The notes under the pieces: generated by a model | What the model saw: the letters and a program-made list of their open reading frames with translations, nothing else | The model's database searches: none | Told to the model about the DNA's origin: nothing | Assembly: GCA_964036275.1 (NCBI GenBank) | Contig: OZ038433.1 | Coordinates: 19,749,485 to 19,813,484, forward strand | DNA length: 64,000 nt | Source: Litoditis marina | Taxonomy: Eukaryota > Nematoda > Chromadorea > Rhabditida > Rhabditidae | Direction of reading: 5' to 3' | Translations under genes and position numbers: made by a program | In this document: piece by piece, positions 35,352-47,000 of the stretch | How positions within the stretch are numbered: the stretch's first letter is position 1 | How the letters are laid out: every line of letters begins with the position of its first letter

Positions 35352-36280
35352 AAAACATACATGTTAATATACAATTACTGAACAAACTTTTAATTTGTAT
35401 GCATGTATAAACAAATTCTGTGATGTCAACTTCACCGTTCAACATACAAAATAAGGAATAGCTCCCAGTACGAATTTTTTAATGAGAAATTAAGGGAACC
35501 TCAAACTTTAGTTTTTTCCGAGTTGCTGTAGAGAAACAAGCTTCTATTATTGAGAAAGGAGCTAAATACCTATTCTCACAGTAGAAAACATGAACCACGC
35601 AAGCGAGTTTGTCATGGGAAAATACTCATTTGAAAAAAAGGATATATCTATATAGAACGCTTTTTCGCTTAGAAAATTGCTTTTTCAGACTTCACGCTAA
35701 CTCTATATATTATAAGCCAAGCGATCCCAAGAAGTCTTAGGATCGGTGCAACTTGTCGTGCTTATTGAGGTGTTTTAATCCCATCAAACATTACGAATGA
35801 AGACAGTTCATGGAAGAATATATGGACAATATGAAAGTTACTAACATAAAATTATGGTGCTGCCGTGACTTGACCATATAATGCACCCAAAGTAGGCGTG
35901 GTTGCGCATTCCAAAGTCAAAGTTCTCTCTGAGATTATCTTTTTTCTACGAACAATTTGTTTATTGTAATCCCTTCCAGTCAATCGCGCATATTGTGAAA
36001 AAAACGTAATCCGCGCTCTCTCACACTAGTGTTTTATAGAACTATTCTCCTGCAAATACAAATACGTCGTAAGCAACGAGTGGAAAAACTATGCGCTGTA
36101 ACAAAAATTTGGTCCAAACCCTGCGAAATCTTTTTACCAAGAAATAACCTATATTTCGCTTTGAAAGCATTCTTGAATCATAACTGACAAATTTCGATAA
36201 CCGTGCACGTTTCTTGTACACATTTGTGTTATATTTTACTCTCTTCCTGTCGCTCCCCCTCTCTCTCATTTTTCTCTCTA

Positions 36281-36315
<35 letters not shown>

Positions 36316-36885
36316 ATCTTTCTTGTTTCGATTTTAACAAAAAAAGGAATTCTCAAGAAAACAAAAAAATGAGTAATGGTTATTTCTAAAACACCTTTTG
36401 ATTATGAACGTTGGTTAGTTCTTATGAGAAAATAGGAGAGCTAACTCCACTTATAAACTTAATTTTGTCGAAGCAATTAGAAAGACACACACTACATTGT
36501 TTTGCTTTTAGGTGATTGAGAAACCATGGTGTACTGCCCCTACGAAAAGCACTACAATCACTTACAAGTACACATCGTAAATGGCGTCACGTCATGTGTT
36601 GTTACCTCTGGAATGAATCACGCACAGCGTGTCGTGCAACAATGTAAACTAGTTAGCAAATGATTTTTCAGTGTTCCTAGAATTTTTGTTCAGTTTTTGA
36701 GTAGCTCGTACAAATCACTCTATTGTCGGGCGCCACTTCTTGATGAATCAAGCTAATATTAGGAATCTTAGTACTTGTTGATCGAATCTTGAGATCATAG
36801 ATCGTTGATCTGCAGTGCTGAAATTATATACTCAGCTGCGAACATAATGATAGTTGCCAACTTTCTGAGATTAAGTATATATTTT
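35352..36885. other. No gene recognised
   Basis: AT-rich DNA with a (TC)n tract at 36282-36311. The Arg-Glu-rich open frame across the tract is an artefact. Confidence 0.45.
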
Positions 36886-36889
36886 TTTT

Positions 36890-37085
36890 ATTTATTTATT
36901 CACGTCGCTTCGTTACGAGGCGAGCAGTTTCTTGTAAGGCCTTGGTCCCTTTCCTTCATAGAAGTCTTCATGGTGGACTATCGAATGCTCTGTTGGCATT
37001 GATCCAGTGACATGCGAGAAACTTCTTGAGGGGAGGGAGAAGAAGACTGCTTGTGAACACATATTCCTGTAGTATAATGTATGTA
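36890..37085 (-). mobile_element. Retroelement 3'-end fragment, second copy
   Basis: CACGTCGCTTCGTTACGAGG preceded by TTTATTTATTTATT, then the CTTGGTCCC...CATAGA and GATCCAGTGACATGCGAG blocks shared with 34840-35055. Orientation is minus, with the T-rich tail on the left. Confidence 0.6.
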
Positions 37086-38379
37086 GTATGTTACTACACA
37101 TGAGAAACAAATAAGAAACAAATTACCCTAGGTTGTTTATCCAGTTCCGAGGTTCGAGTTCCGATATTGTACACTTCAAATTCCAGGATGTTCGAGTTTC
37201 GAGTTTGAGCCAGTTCCAAACATATCGAGTCTGACGGGAGACCCAAAGTTTCGAGTTTCCAAATGTTTTCAAATTTTCGTGATTTTCGATCCGAAATTTC
37301 GAATTTGGAATTTTTCCTAAATATTTATAAGAAATTTAGCGAGAGACAACCTTCGCCACTAAAATAGTCTACGATCAAATATCCGAGGTTTTCGACACTC
37401 CAGTAAATTTATCGTGAAAATAATACAATTTAGAACATATCTCAACTCGACACAATTCGAAACGTTCGAGTTTCAGAATAATCGAGTTCCTAGTTTCGAT
37501 TTGGTTTTGTGCTCCAAAAGCAAAAGAGTTTTGATTTCCGAGTCGAACTGGTGTTTTGATAACGTTCATGTCAATATTCTTTTTTTATGACTGTTCGCTT
37601 CTCATTTTCCGAAAGTATAAGTTTTTTTTCCGTCCATCACAGGTTAAGGAGATATATTATGCGATCGCCCCTGATCCGAACTGGAGATACGCAACAGACA
37701 AACGATTTTCCGAATAACCCATAACATCCGTCGACGAAGTTTTTCACTTTCGCAGAAACCCAACATTTTGACATTTCCTGGTCTTATTTTAATAGGGTGA
37801 GTCAGATTTACCATTCAGTTTTTGTAGTCCATTAATGCACTCTTATTTTGAAAACGTGAATGAATAGTCACGTTAAGTTATCTTCGTTTTGCACGCCTTT
37901 TAGTTTGGCTGTAACAGTATATAAAAGTTGTGTGGTTCTCATTGAAACGATAACGAGGTGGAAACAGTTTTGAATATATTCCCATGGCGTCGTTAATCTG
38001 TGTTCGCAATATAACCCTTGATTGCACTCCAAACATGTTGTTACATAATCAAATGTTGTGAGTTATAATGGTTATTCAGTGAGAACTACACATTGAATGG
38101 TTCGATTCGGCTCCACGAGTTTGAAGCTGCTCTTGATTCAATTATCATGCATTATCTTCATTTTACGTGAGTTTCATTGGGAAAGTTGGTTAGTAACTTT
38201 TCGTGAAACGTGATTTTGGTAGAGAACAATTTTGTGGTTGTCTACAAAAAAATAACAAATACTGAACGTTCTATGTTAGACATGAATGGACAAATCTTGT
38301 TTTTGAAACTACACGTGGATTTGAAAGTAATCTGCGGCACCCTATGCACATAAGCTTTTCTGAGGCTAACGTCACCGAA
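37086..38379. other. No gene recognised
   Basis: Contains dispersed TTCGAG/GAGTTTC motifs at 37145-37290 and 37440-37560, and a fragment of the GTATAC-ended repeat near 37860. No coding signal. Confidence 0.4.
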
Positions 38380-38728
38380 AAACTTAAAGAAACCGTTCCG
38401 CTATAATCTGAGTTTCACGAAAATTCTGAAAAGCCTATGTTCTTAATGTGATTTTGTAGATACTGAAGAAAACTTTCCAATCGAAAGTTAGCAAAGTTTG
38501 CATAATATCAAGCCATAAAGACGCAAACATAAACATTTTCACTGTGACGCGACTCGACTTGGTTCCTTCAATTTGCGAAATATTAAACTTGTACAGTCTC
38601 TAACTGTGTCGTGGTAGGTGATAGGATGGTTTGGATTTAAAGTTGTTCTTTGATATGTTACTCTACCCCATCGGTTTCATTACGTAAGCCGCTTTTCCAA
38701 GACAATGAAGCGAGGTAGAGACATGAAA

Positions 38729-38793
<65 letters not shown>

Positions 38794-38802
38794 TGTTTGA
38801 TA
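38380..38802 (+). promoter_or_regulatory. Upstream region of the GT31 gene, duplicated at 610-1020
   Basis: It shares blocks with the SGNH-gene intron, including ATAAACATTTTCACTGTGAC and TTACGTAAGCCGCTTTT. A long (AT)n/(TATG) microsatellite at 38729-38793 lies immediately before the start codon. Any promoter role is inferred from position only. Confidence 0.45.
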
Positions 38803-41800
38803 ATGGCTTTCCATTTGCCAAAGAGTCAGATTGTTAACTCGAAAAAGAGAGACGGCTTCTTTAAAAACCGAGTTGAAATTGATCTATTTTCGATTTCAGT
38901 TATATTATTGTTGTATTCGGGAAAGCATCCATTCGACCCTGATGATGTTTATCATTTCAAAACCTATGAATACAGCATAATCCCCGAACTGGATCATTGC
39001 AGACTTCGGTAAACATATAACATTTATGTTCACAAACATCCACAGAAAATGACCATTTGCCACGGAAAAGAACTGAATCGATGCCTTCAAGGTGGAGTGG
39101 ACCTATCAAGATATTTTTGCGTCATACTCGAAAAAGAAACAGAGACTGTTCATTTGAGCTCCAAAAATGTGTTAAAGAGAAGGTCATATCCGAGCTGAAA
39201 TTCGAGCCTACCGAGATTTGCAATTTTACACAGAACCATCAAACTACGAACAAAACAGAAATACCGCGCAGTTCTAGCCAGATCTTTTGGTTCAATTCCT
39301 TCGCCCAGTCGGATATTGAAAAAAGGAACATTCTCACAACTTTGAAAACGCTCTCTTGACCTTACTACGAAAATTACCTATAGTTTTGATGAAAATAACA
39401 CTGGAACTATTCCAGGCCGCCTATTATTCTTGCATTGGTTCTCTCAACTGCCGATAACTTTGATGTTAGAGAAACAATACGTGAGACGTGGGCTTATGGT
39501 GCTAAATCAAATGCAGTCAAAGTGTGTACGTTTAGTTCCTAGCTTGAATTTGAATGATTGTCCTTATTAGCTTTGTTTTTCAGTGAAATTATGCATAAGA
39601 TCTAAAACTTGTTGTAACCCGTTTCACCATCTTACCATAGAGAGTATTCTCATCACGCAATTCACCAAATACATAGTAGAAAACATGGTTATCCTTCTGA
39701 AATGTCATGCGTTACTAGTTACTGGTCACGCGCGCTTTTGCAGACTGAGTCTTATGATGTTTTTCTTGTATACTCGAAATATCTATTCATAGTCAAATAT
39801 ATAGTCACGAAAAAGCACATCAGAATAGGCAAAAGTTATACGCGAACATCATTCACTATTTTATTTTTCTCAAGAAATTATTTTTGATAAATCAATATAA
39901 CCCACTGTTGTATTTATTTACTATACTTCAACTCCATTCGTTCAGAACAACGCGGTTTCCGTGTATTTTATACTTTCTACTACCCAAAGGCCTGGAGTTA
40001 TAAACAAGGTTCACGAGGAAAGTAGTAAATACAGAGACATTATTCTTACGGATTTGGAAGAAAATTACGACAACCTCGTGTACAAGGTAGTTCCCAGTGG
40101 TGCACACGTTGCACGTCTCCGTTCCGTGTACGTGACAGAGAAAACAGGATGTATATTCTTGTTCTACTCTTATCTTTCGAATGATGATCGGCTGTGTTTG
40201 TACTTTAATTCCCTCGCATTTTTGCGATTTTTTGCGGTGGATGACGATCAAACTGAAACCTAAAAATGAATAGCCTTCACACTCTGGTTTTCTGCTTTTT
40301 GCCCTCACTACAAATGGTCAAATTATATAATACAATGATGAATAATGATGGTTAAAGATTTTCAAAAAAACTCTCAGAAAGGTTTCTAGATAACTATCAA
40401 AATAAGCTCTACCCCTTAGGGGTCCTAGTTTTTCGTGATTTGTGTTGTTTTTTTCCCAATACAAATTCATGAATAAACCTTATATAAGCTCGCCGTTGAA
40501 TTTTGAAGTGATGACGGATAAATAAAGCAGAGTACCATAACTTGACTAGAAAAACACTAAAAACTCAAATTTGATTCGGAAGTTCTTGTATGTCATCTAC
40601 AGGTGAATGCCGCATTCGGCTTCCACTCGCAGTTTTGTCCAGAAGCCGACTACCTTCTGAAAATAGATGACGACGTTGTGGTGGATTTCGACAGAATGAT
40701 GTATTTTTTGATGAAAACCCCAGTACCTCTCACGGCAATTCAATGTCAAACGTGGGAAAATGCACCCGTCATCAGAAATATCAGTGACAAGTGGTGAGTA
40801 AAGAGTATTCCGGATGAAAACAAACCCAGCTCTTTCCTCTTCAGCTGGAGGAGTTTTAAAGAATGGACCAAATGTTGAGTGCTCGGAAAATGCCCATTAA
40901 TTTCTTTGACTTACTTTTTTCGAACTTTATGATGTAATCATCAGCTGTAACTCGTAGAAAACCACGGAACCTACCATTCAAAAAGAGATCAAAATCTTGT
41001 GGTTTTGTCGCATTCTCTTAGGAATTTTGTCGCACTCTCGAGAAAATTTCTATCAGAAATTCATAATGTTCACCGAACAACGACATTTCAGGTGCGAGGT
41101 TTGCTTTACAGAACTTGTTCTAATTTTGTTGAAAAATTACGTATAATTTAGGCACGCTCCCAGATCTGTTTGGTCTGAGGAACATTTTCCCACCTACTGT
41201 AGTGGTCCAATGTACGTAGTTGGATCGCATGCGGTCCATCGAATATGGAAGTTGGCCAATAAGTTTAAACCGTTCCGACTGGAGGTGAGTAATTACCACA
41301 ATTTCAAGTATTATCGTGCTAAAGTACGTATTTTGTGTTAGTGTGTTTGTTTATCGAATCAAAAATGAGGTGGAAGTGGTGACTTTTCGCTAAATTCGGC
41401 TTCAGAAAGTTGTTCTCCTCAAAGTGAGCGGAAAAATATCAGCCTAGCATGGTGTCGTGTATGAGTGAACTGACTTAAATCGTTAGGTTTTGATTATCTG
41501 ATTACCTAGTTCATGCTTAGTTTTTGAATTTTAACGGCAATAATGAAATGTATCGGAATTGATCTGAGAAAATAAGTCAAAAAACGCATATTTTACTGGT
41601 TCGGGTGTGGTGTGATAAACATTCGTTTTACTGTGCAGATCTAACTTCCACCAGTTATTCTTATAGTCATAGTTTGAAACAGATAACTTCTGAAATAGCA
41701 GATTTATGCTTGATAACATGTTTTTTCATTGAGAGTAAATTTATCACAAATATTTTTGCAGGATGTCTTTTTCACAGGAATTCTGTCAGAAAAGGCCGGG

Positions 41801-41911
41801 GTTCAGCGAATTGGTTGGGTGCGACATTATCTGGTGCAAGAGAAGGTCGATTTGCTCCCATTATTCCTACCTACTAAGACTCCTCATGTGTACATTCGAA
41901 CTTTCCGATGA
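38803..41911 (+). CDS. GT31-family glycosyltransferase (beta-1,3-galactosyltransferase-like), six exons
   Basis: Exons 38803-39008, 39416-39521, 39946-40086, 40603-40793, 41152-41284 and 41762-41911 join without a frame break to 927 bases, 308 residues. GT donors and AG acceptors fit throughout. A short hydrophobic stretch near residue 30 (LFSISVILLLY) can act as a type II membrane anchor. Family blocks follow in order: VRETIRETWAYG, SVYFILSTTQ, YRDIILTDLEENYDNLVYK, ADYLLKIDDDVVVDFDR (the DxD-type metal and UDP-sugar site), CSGPMYVVGS, and EDVFFTGIL. Family knowledge: GT31 enzymes add Gal or GlcNAc in beta-1,3 linkage in the Golgi lumen; the exact sugar and acceptor cannot be told. The protein is short, like other nematode members. 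The ATG was chosen because it opens the frame that splices correctly. Its first codons lie in a sequence also duplicated at 1 kb. An open frame at 39057-39359 is intronic. No motif residue looks missing. Confidence 0.85.
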
Positions 41912-42846
41912 AAGTTTTCGAATCCTAACTTAAACTTTGTCAAACAAATTTGAGAACGCATTGTAATAGGCCGCGAGAATCAAGTGCAAAGATAGTTCAC
42001 AAATGTCTACTAGACTTACAGGACTAAAATGTAACGAAAAGATACTGTAGGAGTCTAAGTAGTAGGATCGAGAAAAACTGCTAGAAAATTATAAAACAAA
42101 TTGGCTTTTTTTCATCGCGTAACAAGGATGTAAAAGCCTTTTAGGAGTTTGAGAATTTGCGTTCGAACAATCGATGCTAGAAGTGAATTAATGTTGTGAT
42201 TACGGCGAGATATGAATGAAAAACTGTCTGAATCATTCTACCTAGAAGTTGGGATACACAATATTATTCATGAGTGTGTGTCTACATTCATCATTCATAT
42301 ATGCACTATCCATCGTAACTCTCACTGTAAAACGCCGCTAACTACGTTCGAGCTTAATCGTCGTCTGCTCACGATTCCTAAATTTTCTAGGCGCTGTGGC
42401 GCGGTGAATGGGCCTGCGACGAACAGAGAGAGCCATTGCTGTTTGGTGTTCACTCGCTCAACTCGACTCGATTGATGAAAAAAGGATTCAAGTATTTGAA
42501 AAATTTGAGTTGTTTGAAATCAGACACGTCTCCCACACAATAGCACGTGTACATTGTCATCTTCAACTGTGCATTATTTCCAATAGATAATGGTAAAACA
42601 TGTAAGAAAATCCATGTATATCGACGATATTAATTTTATGTGTATTTTCTCATGTTAGTTTTCAGAGTTTGTCATTCTCTATCTAAAGTGTAGTTCTTTT
42701 TTCGGAATTGGACACATCTAGAATGTATGTGTTCATTTACATTGCTTTCAAAGTTGTTAAACCAATACAGAAAAGAGAAATTTATTTATATTCATCTATT
42801 GTCGAATGTCTACTCTGCATTGAACGTTGTGCAGTTCATTCTAAGG
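41912..42846. other. No gene recognised
   Basis: 3' flank of the GT31 gene up to the start of L copy 2. No canonical AATAAA was seen close to the stop codon. Confidence 0.4.
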
Positions 42847-42932
42847 TTCCTCTCGAGCCTAATGACGTGTTTTGCTTTTTGATCGGGTTGCCCGGTTTCG
42901 TTTTTTCCCTTACTATTTCACGTGTTTTATGC

Positions 42933-43070
42933 AATGTTCACAGTGTATGTTGTCATTCAAGGCAACATGAGTTACATTGATTCATATTAGTGGGGGTCTA
43001 TAATGTTCACAGTATATGTTGTCATTTAAGGCAAAATGAGTTACATTGATTCAGATTAGTGTGGTGAAGC
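42933..43070 (+). repeat. 69-bp direct duplication
   Basis: AATGTTCACAGTGTATGTTG and AATGTTCACAGTATATGTTG start units 69 bp apart. Copy 1 has only one unit, so the duplication is private to copy 2. Confidence 0.85.
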
Positions 43071-43348
43071 GTGCTCTAATTGAGTGTCGTGCATCGATAG
43101 TTGAACGCCAAATTTTCATTCACCGGGCTATTACATGCTTCACAACGCAAATGTTGACTGGTCTATCGAGCTACTTTTATCTTTTTCCGCAAAAAACGAA
43201 AAATCTGCTCTAAAACTCACAAGTGGATATATCGAAACTATAACAAAGAATTATCGCCAGCGTTTTTGTTCGATCTCTCTGGGAGCTATGTTTCAGACTG
43301 CGCATAGAGACTCATGTCTGCTTTTCAGATGACCTCTAACTGGTTATA

Positions 43349-43539
43349 TAGGTTTGGTCAAACCGTTGTGGACATCGTACCATCGATTTAGTATAGGGCG
43401 GGGTTTGGCGAGGGGCCAGCCAGTCTGCGTATCATTGATCTATACACTGTCTTAACTGCTGGCAAGTGATTAACGACCGCTCGCCCCGCATCGCTCAATC
43501 AGTCGAACCCTCTGTTGTCTTTATGAGAAAAATGTCGAC
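43349..43539 (-). mobile_element. 191-bp insertion related to 46031-46219
   Basis: L copy 1 reads GGTTATACGATT at the equivalent site (10807). Here TATA is present on both sides. The insert, reverse-complemented, matches 46031-46219 over its length: GTCGACATTTTTCTCATAAA, GCGATGCGGGGCGAGCGGTC, TAGATCAATGATACGCAGAC and CCCCTCGCCAAACCCCGCCC. No clear terminal inverted repeat. Confidence 0.75.
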
Positions 43540-44038
43540 TATACGACTATAAGAAGTTAGCAAATTTTGTTATGTAAACTTCTGTATCTCAACTGTAGAG
43601 ACATCCGACAAAAGTACCACATGTATTCGAATGTCTACTATGTTTTTCAAAAAATACATATAATCTCAAAAACAGAACCATGCAGCCCGGAATCCAAACA
43701 GTAACGGAAAACAAAAAATCACACACACACTAAATAAACCGATATAGAGGTTTATATACTGCTTTCGTACCAACATAATACAACACGTAATAGGCAGAAC
43801 AAACACGTAGGATGAGAACGGATTGAAACATACAAATCCCCGAAAGTACAAACTCAGGAAGGTGGGGGTGAAAATGTTCCCATCCCACGTTTCACAAACC
43901 AATGTAAGAATATTCATCCATGGAGAAACCTGAGTAAGACAATTCCTGAGTGAAAAGTATGAATGGAATGAAAGGAGAATAACAAACTGCAACTTATGTT
44001 GATAAAAACGTGAACACACTGGTACTTTTTGTTATAGA

Positions 44039-47000
44039 TCATTCCGATTGAGGCAGAGTAGCTTGTTCACAAAGAGATGCGAACTTCTGGCAGTCGTAGA
44101 AGCATTTAAACGTCATCTGACTGAGATCCTGGAGAGTAAAAATGAATCCCTATGCGCAGCCTTAAAGATAGCTGTGTGAGAAAGAAGGCTGGTTATTGGA
44201 CGGAAAAAAACGCCGGGTGCAAATTGTCGCCATAGATGTTTACTGGTGGGTTTTTGGGCAAATCTGTCAGTTTTTTGAAAAGCAAACATGTCGGTTAACC
44301 TGCACTGTCTCTGAACTCCCTGGGACTGGGACGTCGTAGCAGTCGACCGTCCGGGACGCGATGTTTACGCGTCCCAGACGGTTTGACTGCTACGGTCCCA
44401 GACGGTTAGTCAGGATCAGCCGGGCCAGCGCGGCCCCAGACCATTCCGAAATTTAATTGATTTATAATATTACTGATTCACTCCGAATTATTGAGAAAAG
44501 ATGAGATTATTGCTCAACTTTCAATGCTAATTCTTTTTGAAAAAAAATACACTTTTTTCAAATGAATATGCACAAGCATGTTTTCTCTTTAACACCTAAT
44601 CGAAGTGAGCACTTCTTTCGTGTGTCAGAGCGGCTTTTAACCTAGCTCGAATGAACTAAAATGGCTGAGTTGCGCAGAGTGGCACCTCTAGCACGTACGT
44701 ATCTAATTCTGGCCGGACCGCTGATTACTTCACGAGTGGCGATCCAGCTATCATTGCGAGTGCAACGACGTCTGCTACGTTGAGTAATTTGACCCGTACG
44801 TCGTCTGCTACCAAGCTAAAATGCGGTTTTTTTCGCGTGACTGCTACGACGTCCCAGTCCCAGGGAGTTCAGAGGTGTAGCGCGTTTGAAACAATTCATG
44901 ATAATTTATCACTCACCGAATCATATTCAGGCGCCGTAGCAATCCCCCCAATACTTGCGAAGGTTCACGTGAACTACCTCATGAGGTTTACTAGCGAGGG
45001 TGATGAACATCTCGTGAGCTGCTGGTCAACTCGTCATTTTTCATATTATTTGAAAATTAAACTTTATTTATGGTTCTTTTATTTTTTACCTACACCATTT
45101 TTACTATATTGAGAAATAGATGAGACTGATTCAAAGTAATTTCAGTTGTCATGGCCTTGTTAATGGGCCCACATGCACGTACGAAAAACATAAAGTACGT
45201 GAGAAGAAATCCATTTGAAGTTTTCCATGAAAACAAGTATCTTCTAAAACTGAAGTATAGAATAACTAGCGACAAACTGGAGCGCGTGTGCGATATTCTT
45301 CTCCCTTTCATGGAGGAGGTTCAAATTGACAACTGGACGATTGAGCAACGAATTAAGGTGAGACACTTGTGTACATTGATCATAAAAGGTGCATTGGATA
45401 TATTAGGAAACTAATGGGGTCTTACAAAATGTTTCTTTACAGACTCTGGTTGGACTTCGATATCTAGCAACCAACTCACATCAACATGTGATAGCGGATG
45501 CGGCTGGTATTTCGCAAAGAAGTGTTTCTAACGCGTGCTGGAGTGTGATTGAAGCACTAACTAATGAAGCTGTCGTTAACAGGTTTATGCCACATGGTAT
45601 GGACCAGCCTGCCGTCTGCCAGCGTCGTGCCGAGGATTTTGGTCGGACCGGCCTTCTCCCTAGTGAGTTTAGCAACCATCGCAATTAGCCAGTTTTTGCC
45701 ACGTTCATGAAGCCATTTAATGTGAAGTCTTTAAACAATTTTTTATAGAACGAACAAACAACGGTTTAACAAACGGTGGCTGAGACACATGAAAGAGTGT
45801 ACACAGCAATAAGCTTAACAGAAAACTAACAAGAAAACATGAAAAAGAGGGAAACATCTCTACAGTCGGAAACAATGATCAACAACATGAATGAGAGATT
45901 TCAGCTAAGCTGACATGGGTCTAAAAAAGTGATCGTGGAAGGTATTAAGCTGACCGATTGAGCCGTTGAACCGAAACTATAGGGATATACGCTGTAAATT
46001 TCAGATGTCGTGGGCGCAATAGACGGTATAGTCGCCATTTTCCCCATAAAGACAGCAGCGGCTTCGATTGATTGGGCGATGCGGGGCGAGCGGTCGTTGA
46101 TTATTTGCCAGCGGCTGAGAGAGTGTGTAGATCAATGATACGCAGACTGGTTGGCCCCTCGCCAAACCCCGCCCCTTACAAAATCGATGGTACGGTGTCT
46201 ACAACGGTTTGACAAATTCTATAGCGAAGTGCGGATAAAGAAGCCAGATGAAAATGGTGCAACCTACTACTGTAGAAAGGGCTTTACTGCTATCAACGTT
46301 CTAGGATTGGTGGATGCTCGCGGGAAGTTCATATATGTGAATGCTCGGTTCCCCGGTTCAGTGCATGACTCAGCTGTTTTCCAGTCTTCCTCCGTAAAGG
46401 AGTTGTTTGAACAGAACATGGTACCAGATGGGTACGTACTGATCGGAGATAGCGGCTACACTAATAGCAACATGATCATCACGCCTTATCGAACAGCGGA
46501 CACTCAGCAGAAGCGAAAGTTTAACAAGACCCATCGAAAGATGCGCGTAATTGTCGAACAGGTGTTTGGAATTTGGAAATCTCGATTCCGATGTCTGCAG
46601 ACAGAAATACGCTACAACCCCGAGAGAGGTGCAAAGATGATCTTGGCTTGTGCGGTGCTGCACAACATGTTCATGAGTCTCAAATGTGGAAAGCGACGTC
46701 TGTTAGGAGGACGCCAAGCCACACTACGACACCCTCCCGCTCAATGTAGAAATATTCGTGACTATCTGTCTGCTAACATTTGATATGTTATTCAATAAAG
46801 TCTATCAGCAACCCTTATACCTTTATTACAGCTCGCTTAACCTATCCTTGATCTCTTGCGACAAAGGGGAAACCGTGAACTACATAATCAAAAGAGAAGA
46901 TTCACAAGAAAATAAGTTATAAACAGCACGACTACTTACTCAATCAAGTGTCGTCACATGAGTTTCTGCCATGTTGGTGTCTCCGGGCAGTGCAACTAGT

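Noticed and set aside
36042..36356. Arg-Glu-rich open frame on the minus strand
   Set aside because: It is a translation of the (TC)n tract; no motif or splice support.
39057..39359. 100-codon open frame between GT31 exons
   Set aside because: The GT31 exons on either side join in phase without it, and including it would break the frame. It is intronic.
43666..44019. 117-codon hydrophobic open frame on the minus strand
   Set aside because: The equivalent region of L copy 1 has stops and frameshifts, and its frame is not that of the conserved terminal exon beside it.
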